From: JAKPBU01 sp964425695
Lineage (GTDB): Bacteria; Pseudomonadota; Gammaproteobacteria; Xanthomonadales; Xanthomonadaceae
Reading direction: 5' to 3'
NCBI GenBank assembly: GCA_964425695.1
Contig: CAYRNF010000014.1
Coordinates: forward strand, 28,616 to 92,615
DNA length: 64,000 bases
The translations under genes were made by a program, and so were the position numbers. Numbering within the stretch: position 1 is the first letter of the stretch; each line of letters opens with the position of its first letter. Below are positions 43,033-51,922 of this stretch, in pieces. The notes under the pieces were generated by a model. The model was not told the origin of the DNA and made no database searches. It was given only the letters and a program-made list of their open reading frames with translations.

Positions 43033-44451
43033 ATGCCCACCCACACCAATGCCGCGGACGCGCTCCGCGCCCCGGCCGCAGCGGATGCCGGACGCGCACC
43101 GCCGTCCGGCATGGCGGCTTGCGCCGCGGCGGCGGACGGCGTGGAACGGCCGGACGTGCTGGTGGTGGGCGGCGGGCCGGCAGGCAGCACCGTGGCGACG
43201 CTGCTGGCGCGCCAGGGCTGGCGGGTGACGCTGCTGGAGAAGGCGCGGCACCCGCGCTTCCACATCGGCGAGTCGCTGCTGCCGCTGAACGTGCCGATCC
43301 TGGAGCGGCTGGGCGTGCTGGAGCAGGTGCGCGCGATCGGCGTGCTCAAGGCGGGGGCCGACTTCCCCAACGACGACGGCAGCTACAACGTCTTCCGTTT
43401 CTCCGAAGCGCTCGAACCGAAGGCGGACTACGCCTTCCACGTGAAGCGCGAGGAGTTCGACGCGCTGCTGTTCGGTCACGCGCGCGCCCATGGCGTGGAC
43501 GCGCGCGAAGAAGTGAAGGTCGAGCGCATCGAGACCGGCGCCGACGGCCGGCCGGCGCTGGTCCATGCCACCGGCCCCAACGGCGCGCTGCGGTTCGCGC
43601 CGCGCCACGTGGTGGACTGCAGCGGGCGCGATGCGTTCCTGGGGTCGAAGCTGGGACTCAAGCGCCGCAACCCGCGCCATGCCTCCGCCGCGGTGTTCAG
43701 CCATTACGCGGGCGTGCGGCGCCGCGAGGGCCGCGACGCCGGCAACATCAGCATCTACCGCCACGACCACGGCTGGGCGTGGCTGATCCCGCTGCGCGAC
43801 GGCACCACCAGCGTGGGCGCGGTGTGCTATCCGGACTACATGAAGACCCGCCAGGGCGACACCGAGGGCTTCCTGCAGCGCACCCTGCACGCCATCCCCG
43901 AGCTGGCAGAGCGCATGGCGGGCGCGCAGCGCGTCGCGCCGGTGCACGTCACCGGCAACTACGCCTACGACTGCAGCCGCATGCACGGCCCCGGCTGGAC
44001 CCTGGTGGGCGATGCCTACAGCTTCGTCGATCCGATGTTTTCTTCCGGCGTCTACCTGGCCATGCACGGCGCCGAGCAGGCTGCCGCCACGGTGGATGCC
44101 GTGCTGCGCACGCCGGCGCGCGAGGCGCAGCTGCAGGCGGCGCTGCAGCGCCGCCTGGACGCGGGCCTCGACGAATTCAAGTGGTTCATCTACCGCTTCA
44201 CCTCGCCCACGATGAAGGCGCTGTTCGCCCACCCGCGCAACGTGATGCAGGTCGAACAGGCCGTGGTGTCCATGCTGGCTGGCGACGTCTTCGACGCCCG
44301 CCCGGTGCTGCGCCGGCTGCGCGTGTTCCGTGCGATCTACGCGCTGTCCGCGCTGCGCATGGCGCCGCGCGCGCTGCGCGGCTGGCTGCGCCGCCGCCGC
44401 CAGGTGCGGCTGGCCTTCGACGAAGAAACCCTGCAGAGGGAGCGCCCGTGA
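43033..44451 (+). CDS. FAD-dependent halogenase-like oxidoreductase (second copy)
   Basis: The 472-residue flavoprotein starts at an ATG preceded by a TATCAT -10 (42980-42985) and an Ala-rich N-terminal extension of about 35 residues. It has VLVVGGGPAGSTVATLLARQ, then FHIGESLLPLNVPILERLGV and a lysine in AIGVLKAGADFPND, the equivalent of the halogenase catalytic lysine. WAWLIP fits WxWxIP. GDAYSFVDPMFSSGVYLAMH is the C-terminal FAD loop. This pattern is closer to PltA-like phenol or pyrrole halogenases than to tryptophan halogenases. It probably halogenates the ring or starter unit. The stop overlaps the chorismatase GTG. Confidence 0.87.
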   Translation: MPTHTNAADALRAPAAADAGRAPPSGMAACAAAADGVERPDVLVVGGGPAGSTVATLLARQGWRVTLLEKARHPRFHIGESLLPLNVPILERLGVLEQVRAIGVLKAGADFPNDDGSYNVFRFSEALEPKADYAFHVKREEFDALLFGHARAHGVDAREEVKVERIETGADGRPALVHATGPNGALRFAPRHVVDCSGRDAFLGSKLGLKRRNPRHASAAVFSHYAGVRRREGRDAGNISIYRHDHGWAWLIPLRDGTTSVGAVCYPDYMKTRQGDTEGFLQRTLHAIPELAERMAGAQRVAPVHVTGNYAYDCSRMHGPGWTLVGDAYSFVDPMFSSGVYLAMHGAEQAAATVDAVLRTPAREAQLQAALQRRLDAGLDEFKWFIYRFTSPTMKALFAHPRNVMQVEQAVVSMLAGDVFDARPVLRRLRVFRAIYALSALRMAPRALRGWLRRRRQVRLAFDEETLQRERP

Positions 44452-45446
44452 GCCGCCCGCTGGGTTCGTTCGCGTCCGATCCGGCCTGCCTGTCGGTGGA
44501 CTACGAGCATGCCGCGCTGGCCGAGCTGCTGGCCGACGACAGCGTGCTGGCGGTGCTCGGTTTCGGGCGCGATGCGCCGGTGCACGACGACCCGCGCTAC
44601 CTGCACGTGCCGCTGCAGCCGCACGGCCCGGCGCCGCTGGAAGTATGGCGCGCCAACGCGCCGGTGCGCTTCGGCCGCGACGGCGACGTCGCCTGGGCGA
44701 GCGACGGCGAACTGCTGTTCGGCGCGATCGAGGTGGACGAATCGCAGGTCGGCGTCGCCGCCGCCGCGGAGCGCGCCTACGCGCGGATGATGCGGTTCGT
44801 GGCCGGCAGCGGCACACCGCGCATCCTGCGCATCTGGAACTACCTGGACGCGATCACCCTGGGCGACGGCGACGCGGAGCGCTACCGCGAGTTCTGCGTG
44901 GGCCGCGCGCGCGGATTGGGCGATTTCGACGCCACCATGCTGCCGGCCGCCACGGCCATCGGCCGCTGCGACGATGCGCGCGTGGTGCAGGTGTACTGGC
45001 TGGCCGCGCGCAGTCCCGGCATTCCGGTGGAAAACCCGCGCCAGGTCAGCGCCTACCGCTACCCGCGCCAGTACGGGCCGCAGCCGCCCAGCTTCGCCCG
45101 CGCCATGCTGCCGCCCACCGATCGCATGCCGCTGCTGCTGTCCGGGACCGCCGCGGTGGTGGGCCACGCCTCGCAGCACGACGGCGAACTGCAGGCGCAG
45201 CTCGACGAGACCTTCCGCAACTTCGATGCGCTGATCGGCGCGGCGCGCCAGCACCGCCCCGAGCTGCCGCCGCACTTCGGCGGCGGCACCCGGCTGAAGG
45301 TCTACGTGCGCGACCAGCACGACCTGGCGCAGGTCGAGCACGCGCTGCAGGCGCGCTTCGGCGATGCGGTGCCGCGGATCGTGCTGCACGCCGCCATCTG
45401 CCGCCGCGAACTGGCGGTGGAGATCGACGGCGTGCACGGCACTTGA
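44448..45446 (+). CDS. xanB2: Chorismatase (XanB2-type hydroxybenzoate synthase)
   Basis: The 332-residue enzyme splits chorismate to 3-hydroxybenzoate (and possibly 4-hydroxybenzoate) plus pyruvate. 3-hydroxybenzoate is the known starter of xanthomonadin, and 4-hydroxybenzoate can feed ubiquinone synthesis. The family (FkbO/Hyg5/XanB2, earlier called pteridine-dependent deoxygenases) is recognised from RILRIWNYLDAI, VQVYWLAARSPGIPVENPRQ, SAYRYPRQYGPQPPSFARAM and the C-terminal RLKVYVRDQHDLAQVEHAL. The start is a GTG with a GAGGGAG site and overlaps the halogenase stop. Placing it with the halogenase suggests they modify or supply the same ring. Product choice cannot be read from the sequence. 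Confidence 0.9.
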   Translation: MSRPLGSFASDPACLSVDYEHAALAELLADDSVLAVLGFGRDAPVHDDPRYLHVPLQPHGPAPLEVWRANAPVRFGRDGDVAWASDGELLFGAIEVDESQVGVAAAAERAYARMMRFVAGSGTPRILRIWNYLDAITLGDGDAERYREFCVGRARGLGDFDATMLPAATAIGRCDDARVVQVYWLAARSPGIPVENPRQVSAYRYPRQYGPQPPSFARAMLPPTDRMPLLLSGTAAVVGHASQHDGELQAQLDETFRNFDALIGAARQHRPELPPHFGGGTRLKVYVRDQHDLAQVEHALQARFGDAVPRIVLHAAICRRELAVEIDGVHGT

Positions 45447-45513
45447 CCGGCGCCACCGCGCCCGCATAGTGCGCACAACCGCGGCGCTCCTGCCGCGTCC
45501 GGGAGAAGTCGCA

Positions 45514-45762
45514 ATGGGACTGATCAGCCTGCTCTGGGGCATCTTCGCCATGTGCTGGATGGTGCTGGCGCTGGTGCCGCTGCTGGGTTGGGGCAACTGG
45601 TTCCTGATCCCGTTCGCCGCGGTGGGCGCGATCATCGCCGCGGTGGGCATCGCCACCACCCAGCGCGAGAAGCGCGGCCGCGCCAAGGCCGGCCTGGTGC
45701 TCAACGGCATCGTCATCATCGTCGCCATGTGGCGGCTGGGGCTGGGCGGCGGAATCATCTGA
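45514..45762 (+). CDS. Small membrane protein, function unknown
   Basis: The product has 82 residues with three hydrophobic stretches (LLWGIFAMCWMVLALVPLLG, FLIPFAAVGAIIAAVGIA, LVLNGIVIIVAMWRLGLGGG) around a basic loop (TTQREKRGRAKAG). It has a clear GGGAGAA site before the ATG. I recognise no named family with confidence. It lies 67 nt after the chorismatase and 86 nt before hemB; it could belong to either unit or stand alone. Confidence 0.75.
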   Translation: MGLISLLWGIFAMCWMVLALVPLLGWGNWFLIPFAAVGAIIAAVGIATTQREKRGRAKAGLVLNGIVIIVAMWRLGLGGGII

Positions 45763-45836
45763 CCTGCCGCAACGCCGCGCGTGCACGGCGCGCGCGGCGC
45801 GCAGCGCGCTTGGGGGCGACCCCGGCGCGCGCGCCG

Positions 45837-45842
45837 TAGAAT
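45837..45842 (+). promoter_or_regulatory. -10 hexamer of hemB (leaderless type)
   Basis: TAGAAT ends 6 nt before the hemB ATG (spacer GCGCGC). No clear -35 is visible. Confidence 0.5.
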
Positions 45843-45848
45843 GCGCGC

Positions 45849-46841
45849 ATGAGCCATCCCTTCGTACGCCCGCGGCGGATGCGCCGCGACGATTTCTCGC
45901 GCCGCCTGATGCGCGAGACCGTCCTCACCGCGAACGACCTGATCTACCCGGTGTTCGTGCACGAACCGGCCGGCCGCGCGCCGGTGGCGTCGATGCCCGG
46001 CGTGGAGCGCGTGTCGGTCGACGAGCTGCTGCGCGTGGCCGACACCGCCAGCGAACTGCGCATCCCGGCGCTCGCGCTGTTCCCGGTGACCGCGCCGGAA
46101 GCGAAATCGCTCACCGCCGAAGCCGCATGGCACGACGAGGGACTGTGCCAGCGCGCGATACGTGCCCTGAAGCAGCGCTTTCCTGACCTGGGCGTGATCA
46201 CCGACGTGGCCCTGGACCCGTACACCAGCCACGGCCAGGACGGCCTGGTGGACGACAGCGGCTACGTGGTCAACGACGAAACCGTCGAGGCGCTGGTTAA
46301 GCAGGCGCTGAGCCATGCGCGCGCCGGTGCCGACGTGGTGGCGCCCAGCGACATGATGGACGGGCGCATCGGCGCGATCCGCAGCGCGCTGGAACAGGAC
46401 GGCTTCGTCCATACCCGCATCCTGGCCTACAGCGCCAAGTACGCCAGCGCGTTCTACGGCCCGTTCCGCGACGCGGTGGGCAGCGCAGGCGCGCTGGGCA
46501 AGGGCAACAAGCACACCTATCAGATGGATCCGGCCAACACAGACGAAGCATTGCGCGAAGTCGAACTGGACCTGGCCGAAGGCGCCGACATGGTGATGGT
46601 GAAGCCGGGGATGCCCTACCTGGACATCGTGCGCCGGGTGAAGGACGCCTTCGGCGCGCCGACGTTCGTCTACCAGGTCAGCGGCGAGTACGCGATGCTC
46701 AAGGCCGCGGCGCACAACGGCTGGCTGGACGAACGCGCCACCGCGCTGGAGGCGCTCACCGGCATCAAGCGTGCCGGCGCCGACGGCGTGCTGACCTATT
46801 TCGCGCTGGATGCGGCGCGCTGGCTGGGCGAACGCGCATGA
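45849..46841 (+). CDS. hemB: Porphobilinogen synthase (delta-aminolaevulinate dehydratase)
   Basis: The 330-residue enzyme joins two 5-aminolaevulinate molecules to porphobilinogen in haem synthesis. The two Schiff-base lysines are in LAYSAKYASAFYGPF and DMVMVKPGMPYLD. The metal-site loop reads TDVALDPYTSHGQDG: it lacks the three cysteines of zinc enzymes and has Asp residues instead, the Mg-dependent type known from Pseudomonas aeruginosa. It is transcribed from a leaderless-type start. The GNAT gene overlaps its stop by 4 nt and aroE follows, so all three may share a message. Confidence 0.97.
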   Translation: MSHPFVRPRRMRRDDFSRRLMRETVLTANDLIYPVFVHEPAGRAPVASMPGVERVSVDELLRVADTASELRIPALALFPVTAPEAKSLTAEAAWHDEGLCQRAIRALKQRFPDLGVITDVALDPYTSHGQDGLVDDSGYVVNDETVEALVKQALSHARAGADVVAPSDMMDGRIGAIRSALEQDGFVHTRILAYSAKYASAFYGPFRDAVGSAGALGKGNKHTYQMDPANTDEALREVELDLAEGADMVMVKPGMPYLDIVRRVKDAFGAPTFVYQVSGEYAMLKAAAHNGWLDERATALEALTGIKRAGADGVLTYFALDAARWLGERA

Positions 46842-47266
46842 TCCGGCGCGCCACGCCCGAGGACGCCGCCGCCATCGTGCGGCTGGCCGCGCAACTGGGC
46901 GGCACGGTGGAGCTGCAGCGCATGCCCGCGCGCCTGCAGCGGCTCCTGGACCAGCCCACGCATGCGGTGTTCGTGGCCGAGGACGAGCAGGTCGCCTGCG
47001 GCCTGGCGGCCGCCGAGCACCGCATCGCGCTGGCCTCCGCCGAGGCGGTGGAACTCACCGCGCTGGTGGTGGACGAAGCCGCGCGCCGCAAGGGCTACGG
47101 CGCGCTGCTGGTGAGCGCGGTGGAAGCGTGGGCGATGCGCCGCGGCGTGGACCGCGTGCAGGTGCGTTCCAACATCGCCCGCGAGCAGGCCCACGCGTTC
47201 TATCCGGGGCTGGGCTACGCGCTGGCCAAGACCCAGCACGTGTACGTCAAGACCACCGCCGGGTAG
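46838..47266 (+). CDS. GNAT family N-acetyltransferase
   Basis: The 142-residue acyltransferase has the acetyl-CoA motif VVDEAARRKGYGALLVSAVEAW (the RxxGxG/A-type loop RKGYGA at about residue 85) and a conserved end (REQAHAFYPGLGYALAKTQHVY). It starts with IRRATPEDAAAIVRLAAQLG, as in many small-substrate acetyltransferases. Its ATG overlaps the hemB stop by 4 nt, so translation is coupled, but the substrate is unknown and no link to haem synthesis is established. aroE follows after 47 nt. Confidence 0.9.
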   Translation: MIRRATPEDAAAIVRLAAQLGGTVELQRMPARLQRLLDQPTHAVFVAEDEQVACGLAAAEHRIALASAEAVELTALVVDEAARRKGYGALLVSAVEAWAMRRGVDRVQVRSNIAREQAHAFYPGLGYALAKTQHVYVKTTAG

Positions 47267-47313
47267 CGCGCGCCGGCGTAGACTCGGGCCGACCCGCAGC
47301 GGAGGTGGAGCGC

Positions 47314-48156
47314 ATGAGCCGGCATTACGCAGTCTTCGGTCATCCCGTCGCCCATTCGCTGTCGCCGCGCATCCACGCCGCGTTCGGGCGGCAGGCGGGC
47401 ATCGCGGTGGACTATGTCGCCATCGACGCCACGCCGTCGGGTTTCGAAGCGGCCCTGGCCGCGTTCGCGCAGGCCGGCGGCGCCGGCGCGAACGTGACCG
47501 CGCCGCTCAAGGAAGCCGCCTTCGCGCTGAGCAGCGACGCCACCGAGCGAGCGCGCCGCGCCGGCGCGGCCAATACCCTGGTCCGCAACGGCGACACGTG
47601 GCATGCCGACAACACCGACGGTGCCGGCCTGGTCCGCGACCTGACCCGGCGCCACGCGCTGGACCTGCGCGGGCGGCGCACCCTGCTGCTCGGCGCCGGC
47701 GGCGCGGCGCGCGGCGTGGCGCCGGAGCTGCTGGATGCCGGCATCGGCGACCTCTTCGTGGTCAACCGCACCGCCGCGCGCACCGACGCGCTGGTGGACC
47801 AGCTGGGGCAACCTGGCCGCGTGCATCCGCGCTATCTCGACGACCTGGGCGCACTGGGCGAGTTCGACCTCGTGGTCAACGCCACGTCCGCCGGCCGCGA
47901 CGGCACCGTGCCGCGGCTGCCGACCTCGCTGGTGGGCCGCCGCACCGCCGCGGTGGACCTGAGCTACGGCGAGGCGGCGATCCCGTTCCTGGCCTGGGCC
48001 CGCGCCAACGGCTGCCACGACGCGGTCGACGGCCTGGGGATGCTGGTGGAGCAAGCCGCGATCAGCTTCGCGCGCTGGCACGGCACGGAGCCGGACACCG
48101 ACCCGGTCTACAACGAACTGCGCGCCGAACACGCGCGGCTGGTGACGGCGGACTGA
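47314..48156 (+). CDS. aroE: Shikimate dehydrogenase
   Basis: The 280-residue enzyme reduces 3-dehydroshikimate with NADPH in the pathway to chorismate. Motifs: FGHPVAHSLSPRIH (substrate site), NVTAPLKEAAF with the catalytic lysine, NTDGAGLVRDL, and the nucleotide motif LLLGAGGAARGVAPELLDAG. The ATG has a strong GGAGGTGGAG site. It is useful to note that chorismate is the substrate of the chorismatase in the pigment cluster 2 kb upstream. Confidence 0.96.
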   Translation: MSRHYAVFGHPVAHSLSPRIHAAFGRQAGIAVDYVAIDATPSGFEAALAAFAQAGGAGANVTAPLKEAAFALSSDATERARRAGAANTLVRNGDTWHADNTDGAGLVRDLTRRHALDLRGRRTLLLGAGGAARGVAPELLDAGIGDLFVVNRTAARTDALVDQLGQPGRVHPRYLDDLGALGEFDLVVNATSAGRDGTVPRLPTSLVGRRTAAVDLSYGEAAIPFLAWARANGCHDAVDGLGMLVEQAAISFARWHGTEPDTDPVYNELRAEHARLVTAD

Positions 48157-48342
48157 GGCAGCGACTTCAGCCGCGTTGCGAACCTTCGCGTTCCCGTGGC
48201 AGCGGACGCATGCTCGACGCGGGTGACGTGCGCTCTTGAAGGCGCGTCTGGCGGTCGTTGGCTCACGGTTGGAACCGCACCTGCACGCGCGGATGTCATC
48301 CCCGAGAAGGTTCGCGCCAGCGGCACGATGGCAGCGTGCGTG

Positions 48343-49734
48343 TCATAGCAGCCCCTTGCGCTTGATCGACAGGTACTCCTGGACCACCGCCGCGGGCAGC
48401 TGTTCGCTGGTGACATCCAGGACCGACACGCGGTGGCTGCGCAGAAGATCGTGCGCGGCGGCGCGCTCGGCGAGGTAGCGCGCGGTGGCGCCCACGCGCA
48501 GGGCGTCGTCGAGCTCGGTGACCTCGGTCGCGAGCGCTTCGTCAAGTGCGCGCTCGCGCAGCGACGCGATCACCACGAGGTGCCGGCGCTGCAGCATCCG
48601 CACCGCGGCGAGGACGTCCTCGGTGTCCTCGTCGCGCAGGTTGGTGATCCACAGCAGCAGGCCGCGGCGGCGCTGGCGCAGGCTCAGTTCGTGCGCGGCG
48701 GCCAGGTAATCGGTCGCCACCGGCGCGGGCTGCAGGTCGTAGGCCCCGCGCAGGAGGGTCTCCAGCGCAGCCATGCCACGCTGTGGCGGCACCCAGCGCT
48801 GCGCACCGCCGCTGGCGAACAGGCCGACCGCATCGCCCTGCCGCAGCGCCAGATAGCCGACGACCAGCGCGGCATCCAGCGCATGGTCGAAGTGCGAAGT
48901 CGCGCCCGTCGCGTGCCCGGTCACAGGCTCGCGCGCGAGCATGCGGCGGCCCGTGTCGACCACCAGCAGCACCTGCTGGTGCTTCTCGTCCTGGTATTCG
49001 CGCGAGATCAGCTTGCGCGCGCGCGCGGTCGCCTTCCAGTCGACCTGACGCATGGAGTCGCCGACGCGGTATTCGCGCAGCTGGCGGAAGTCGGTACCTT
49101 CGCCGCGGCGGCGTGTGACGTGCGCGCCGATCAGGCGGCTGGCGCGCTCGGCGCCAGCCAGCGCCAGCCGCGTCAGCGGTGCGAAGTTGGGAAGTACGCG
49201 TACGGTCTGCGGCGTGCCGCTCACGCGCGACTGCCGCCACAGGCGCAGCGGCGAGTCGATGAGCAGCTGCACGCCTTGGAACACGAAGTCGCCGCGTTCG
49301 CCGGGGCGCAGACGGTATTCCAGCGTGGACTGCATGCCGGGCTTCAGCGCGACCGTGCGCGGCAGGTCGTGCGCTTCCCAGCCGCCGGGGTGCAGGTCGT
49401 ACACGGTGGCGCGCAGGCGTGCGTCGCCGGGATCCAGCATCAGCCCCACCTGGGTCTGGATGCCGATCGCGAGCGCCTCGGACACGCGGCGGATCGCGTC
49501 GGGCGTGGGCAGCCGGCGCAGCGCGACCAGGTCAAACCCGGCCATCAGGACGAGCGCTGAAACCGCAACGAACCAGGCCCACGCGGGCAGCACCCCGACA
49601 CCCACTGCCGCGCCCAGCAGCGCGCACGCCAGCAGCGCCACCAGCAGCGCCGGCCCGGGGCGCGGCAAGCCCAGCGCGCGCAGCGTTTCGCCGCGCGACG
49701 GCTGCGCCGCCGCTGCGGCATGTGCCACGCTCAT
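48343..49734 (-). CDS. DUF58 domain protein
   Basis: The 463-residue protein has two N-terminal membrane helices (PALLVALLACALLGAAVGVGV, AWAWFVAVSALVLMAGFDLV), a beta-rich region and the DUF58 core: GEGTDFRQLREYRVGDSMRQ, VDWKATARARKLISREYQDE and QVLLVVDTGRRM, which is von Willebrand-A-like. DUF58 proteins work with MoxR ATPases, here encoded immediately upstream with a 4-nt overlap. It is the last gene of the six-gene operon running from about 55.2 kb down to 48.3 kb. The system may act in envelope homeostasis or protein complex assembly; this is inferred. Confidence 0.9.
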   Translation of the reverse strand: MSVAHAAAAAQPSRGETLRALGLPRPGPALLVALLACALLGAAVGVGVLPAWAWFVAVSALVLMAGFDLVALRRLPTPDAIRRVSEALAIGIQTQVGLMLDPGDARLRATVYDLHPGGWEAHDLPRTVALKPGMQSTLEYRLRPGERGDFVFQGVQLLIDSPLRLWRQSRVSGTPQTVRVLPNFAPLTRLALAGAERASRLIGAHVTRRRGEGTDFRQLREYRVGDSMRQVDWKATARARKLISREYQDEKHQQVLLVVDTGRRMLAREPVTGHATGATSHFDHALDAALVVGYLALRQGDAVGLFASGGAQRWVPPQRGMAALETLLRGAYDLQPAPVATDYLAAAHELSLRQRRRGLLLWITNLRDEDTEDVLAAVRMLQRRHLVVIASLRERALDEALATEVTELDDALRVGATARYLAERAAAHDLLRSHRVSVLDVTSEQLPAAVVQEYLSIKRKGLL

Positions 49735-50783
49735 TTGCGTGGCGCCTCCACCCTCGCCAGCACGGCATGCAGCACGGCGTCCGCATCCTGGCCTTCGATC
49801 TGCATTTCCGGCGCAAGCAGGATGCGGTGCCGCAGGCAGGGCTTGGCGACCTCACGCACGTCGTCCGGGGTGACGAAGTCGCGTCCGTCCAACGCCGCCT
49901 GCGCGCGCGCGGCGCGCACCAGGGCCAGCGAACCGCGCGGGCCGGCGCCAAGGGCGATGCCCGGCCAGTTGCGCGTGGCCGCGGCCAGGCGGACGGCGTA
50001 GTCGATCACCGCGTCGTCCAGCGTCAACCCCGCGGTCGCCTGCTGCATCGCCACCACGTCCTGCGGCGTGCACACCGGGCGAATCGCATCCAGGTCGAAG
50101 TTCGCGCCGACCTTGCCGCGCGCGATCTCCGACACCATGCGCCGCTCGTCCTCGCCGGTGGGATAGCCGATCAGCACCTTCAACAGGAAGCGGTCGAGCT
50201 GCGCGTCGGGCAGCGGATAGGTGCCTTCCTGCTCGATCGGATTCTGCGTGGCCAGGGCCATGAACGGCGGTTCCAGCGGCTCGCTGCGTCCTTCGATGGT
50301 GACCTGTTGTTCCTGCATCACTTCGAGCAGCGCGGACTGCGTCTTGGCTGGCGCCCGGTTGATCTCGTCGGCCAGCAGCAGGTGGGTGAACACGGGGCCT
50401 CGGCGGATCAGGAACTTCTCGCTCTTCGGGTCGTAGACCGCGTGGCCGCTGACGTCGCTGGGCATCAGGTCGGGGGTGAACTGGATGCGTGCGAAGCCGC
50501 AGCCCAGCGCCTGCGAAAGCGCACGCACCAGCAGTGTCTTGCCCAGGCCGGGGACACCTTCGACCAGCACGTGGCCGCCGGCGAGCAATGCGACCAGGAC
50601 CTGGTCCAGCACCGTTTCCTGGCCGATGAACACGCCGGCGACCTGGTCGCGCACCGCGCCGATGCGCTCGGCGAGCTGCGCGGGCGTCATGCCGCCTGCC
50701 GCCGCGGCGCGCGTCGGCGGCGCGCTTTGCGGGGGCTGCATGCTGGGATGTTCCGGCGGCAGGGGTTCGAAATCGATGCTCAT
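49731..50783 (-). CDS. MoxR family AAA+ ATPase
   Basis: The 350-residue ATPase has Walker A in VLVEGVPGLGKTLLVRAL (about residues 73-90), Walker B in HLLLADEINRAPAKTQSALL, sensor 1 in FMALATQNPIEQEG, and a lid region with GPRGSLALVRAARAQAAL. The N-terminal 35 residues are Pro/Ala/Gln-rich. MoxR ATPases act as chaperones for proteins with von Willebrand-A domains such as the DUF58 protein encoded next. Start chosen at the ATG at 50783; it overlaps the DUF4350 stop by 4 nt. Confidence 0.95.
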   Translation of the reverse strand: MSIDFEPLPPEHPSMQPPQSAPPTRAAAAGGMTPAQLAERIGAVRDQVAGVFIGQETVLDQVLVALLAGGHVLVEGVPGLGKTLLVRALSQALGCGFARIQFTPDLMPSDVSGHAVYDPKSEKFLIRRGPVFTHLLLADEINRAPAKTQSALLEVMQEQQVTIEGRSEPLEPPFMALATQNPIEQEGTYPLPDAQLDRFLLKVLIGYPTGEDERRMVSEIARGKVGANFDLDAIRPVCTPQDVVAMQQATAGLTLDDAVIDYAVRLAAATRNWPGIALGAGPRGSLALVRAARAQAALDGRDFVTPDDVREVAKPCLRHRILLAPEMQIEGQDADAVLHAVLARVEAPRK

Positions 50784-51922
50784 AGGCGGGCCTTCAATCG
50801 GTTGAGTTTTGCGATCCGCAGCCGCAGATCGGCGGCCACGAACGGAACGGGGGCGCGCAGCGCGGCTTCGACCTCGGCTTCGGTCAGGCCTGTGCGCGCG
50901 GCGATGGCCTGGCGCTGGGCCTGGCCGTCGAGCGACGCGGCATACGGGTCGCGGCGACGCAGGCGCGCGTCGAACAGGGCGCGCAGCGAAGCGTGGAGCA
51001 GGTGGCCGCGGCCGTAGCGGTGCACGTGCTCGCCGCTGGCCTGCACGTGCTCGATCAGAGATCGCCGCGCAGGCTGTGGGCCGGGGAGCAGCGGACCGCG
51101 CCGCTGGGTCCGCCACCACAGCCAGCCGAGCGTCGCCAGCAGCAGCGGCAACCAGGCCATCCACGCACGTTCCAGCAGCAGCTTCCACAGCGGCGGCATA
51201 TCGGCCTCGTAGACCAGATGCACGGTACCGCGGCCGTAACGCGGTGCCAGCAGCTGGCGCGTCAATGCGGCGGCATTGGACGCCTGCAGTGCGGTCCCCT
51301 GCAGGAAATCCAGGCTCACCAGCAAGTCCACGCTGCCGCTGCCGTGCGCCAGGCGCGCGTGGACGTCTGCGTCGTAGTCGTGATCGTGCCAGTGCGCCGC
51401 CACCGCGCGTCCGCTTTGCAGCGCGATACGCGCATTGCCGCAGAGGCGCGCCGCCGGTTCGGTGCCGCGTGCGGCGTCCCGATAATGCGCACAGGCCCAT
51501 GGCACCGGCTTGACGGTGACGTCCAGCGCCTGCAGCAGCGGACCGGCATCGTCCTGCCGCTGCGCGTCGCGGGCAGCGGGCAGTTCCGCGATCAGGTGCC
51601 CACCGCGCTCGACCCACGCCAGCAGCGCGTCCGCATCGCGCCGCGGCAGCGCACGCAGGTCGCCGAGCAGCAGCACGGTGTCGCCCGGCGCCAGCGCCTG
51701 CGTGCCCGGTGCGAGGCGCCGGCGCGACTGCACCGCAACGCCGTCGGCCTGCAGTGCCCGCTTGAGCGCGTAGAGCGGGTTGTACGCCGCTTCGCCGCGC
51801 GGCGGCAGCGGGATCTCGACCGCCTTGCGCTCGAATGCGTGCATCCACCATGCCGCGAACGCGGCGACAGCAAGCGCCGCCACCGCGCCCAGCAGCAGGT
51901 TGCGCTGCAGCGCTGCGTTCAT
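50780..51922 (-). CDS. DUF4350 domain membrane protein
   Basis: The 380-residue protein has an N-terminal helix (LLLGAVAALAVAAFAAWWMHAF) and a periplasmic DUF4350 domain. That domain starts with AAYNPLYALKRALQADGVAV and has GDTVLLLGDLRALPRRDADA, DALLAWVERGGHLIAELP and GTVHLVYEADMPPLWKLL. A second helix (AWLPLLLATLGWLWW) and a cytoplasmic region follow. The domain resembles GATase-like or glutamine-amidotransferase folds by strand pattern, but no catalytic triad is evident. It is coupled by 4-nt overlaps to MoxR downstream and the DUF4129 gene upstream. Confidence 0.85.
   Translation of the reverse strand: MNAALQRNLLLGAVAALAVAAFAAWWMHAFERKAVEIPLPPRGEAAYNPLYALKRALQADGVAVQSRRRLAPGTQALAPGDTVLLLGDLRALPRRDADALLAWVERGGHLIAELPAARDAQRQDDAGPLLQALDVTVKPVPWACAHYRDAARGTEPAARLCGNARIALQSGRAVAAHWHDHDYDADVHARLAHGSGSVDLLVSLDFLQGTALQASNAAALTRQLLAPRYGRGTVHLVYEADMPPLWKLLLERAWMAWLPLLLATLGWLWWRTQRRGPLLPGPQPARRSLIEHVQASGEHVHRYGRGHLLHASLRALFDARLRRRDPYAASLDGQAQRQAIAARTGLTEAEVEAALRAPVPFVAADLRLRIAKLNRLKARL

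Noticed and set aside
48157..48342. Possible RNA gene in the gap between aroE and the DUF58 gene
   Set aside because: No stable hairpin with a T-run and no promoter pair is visible; it is a short gap between convergent genes.
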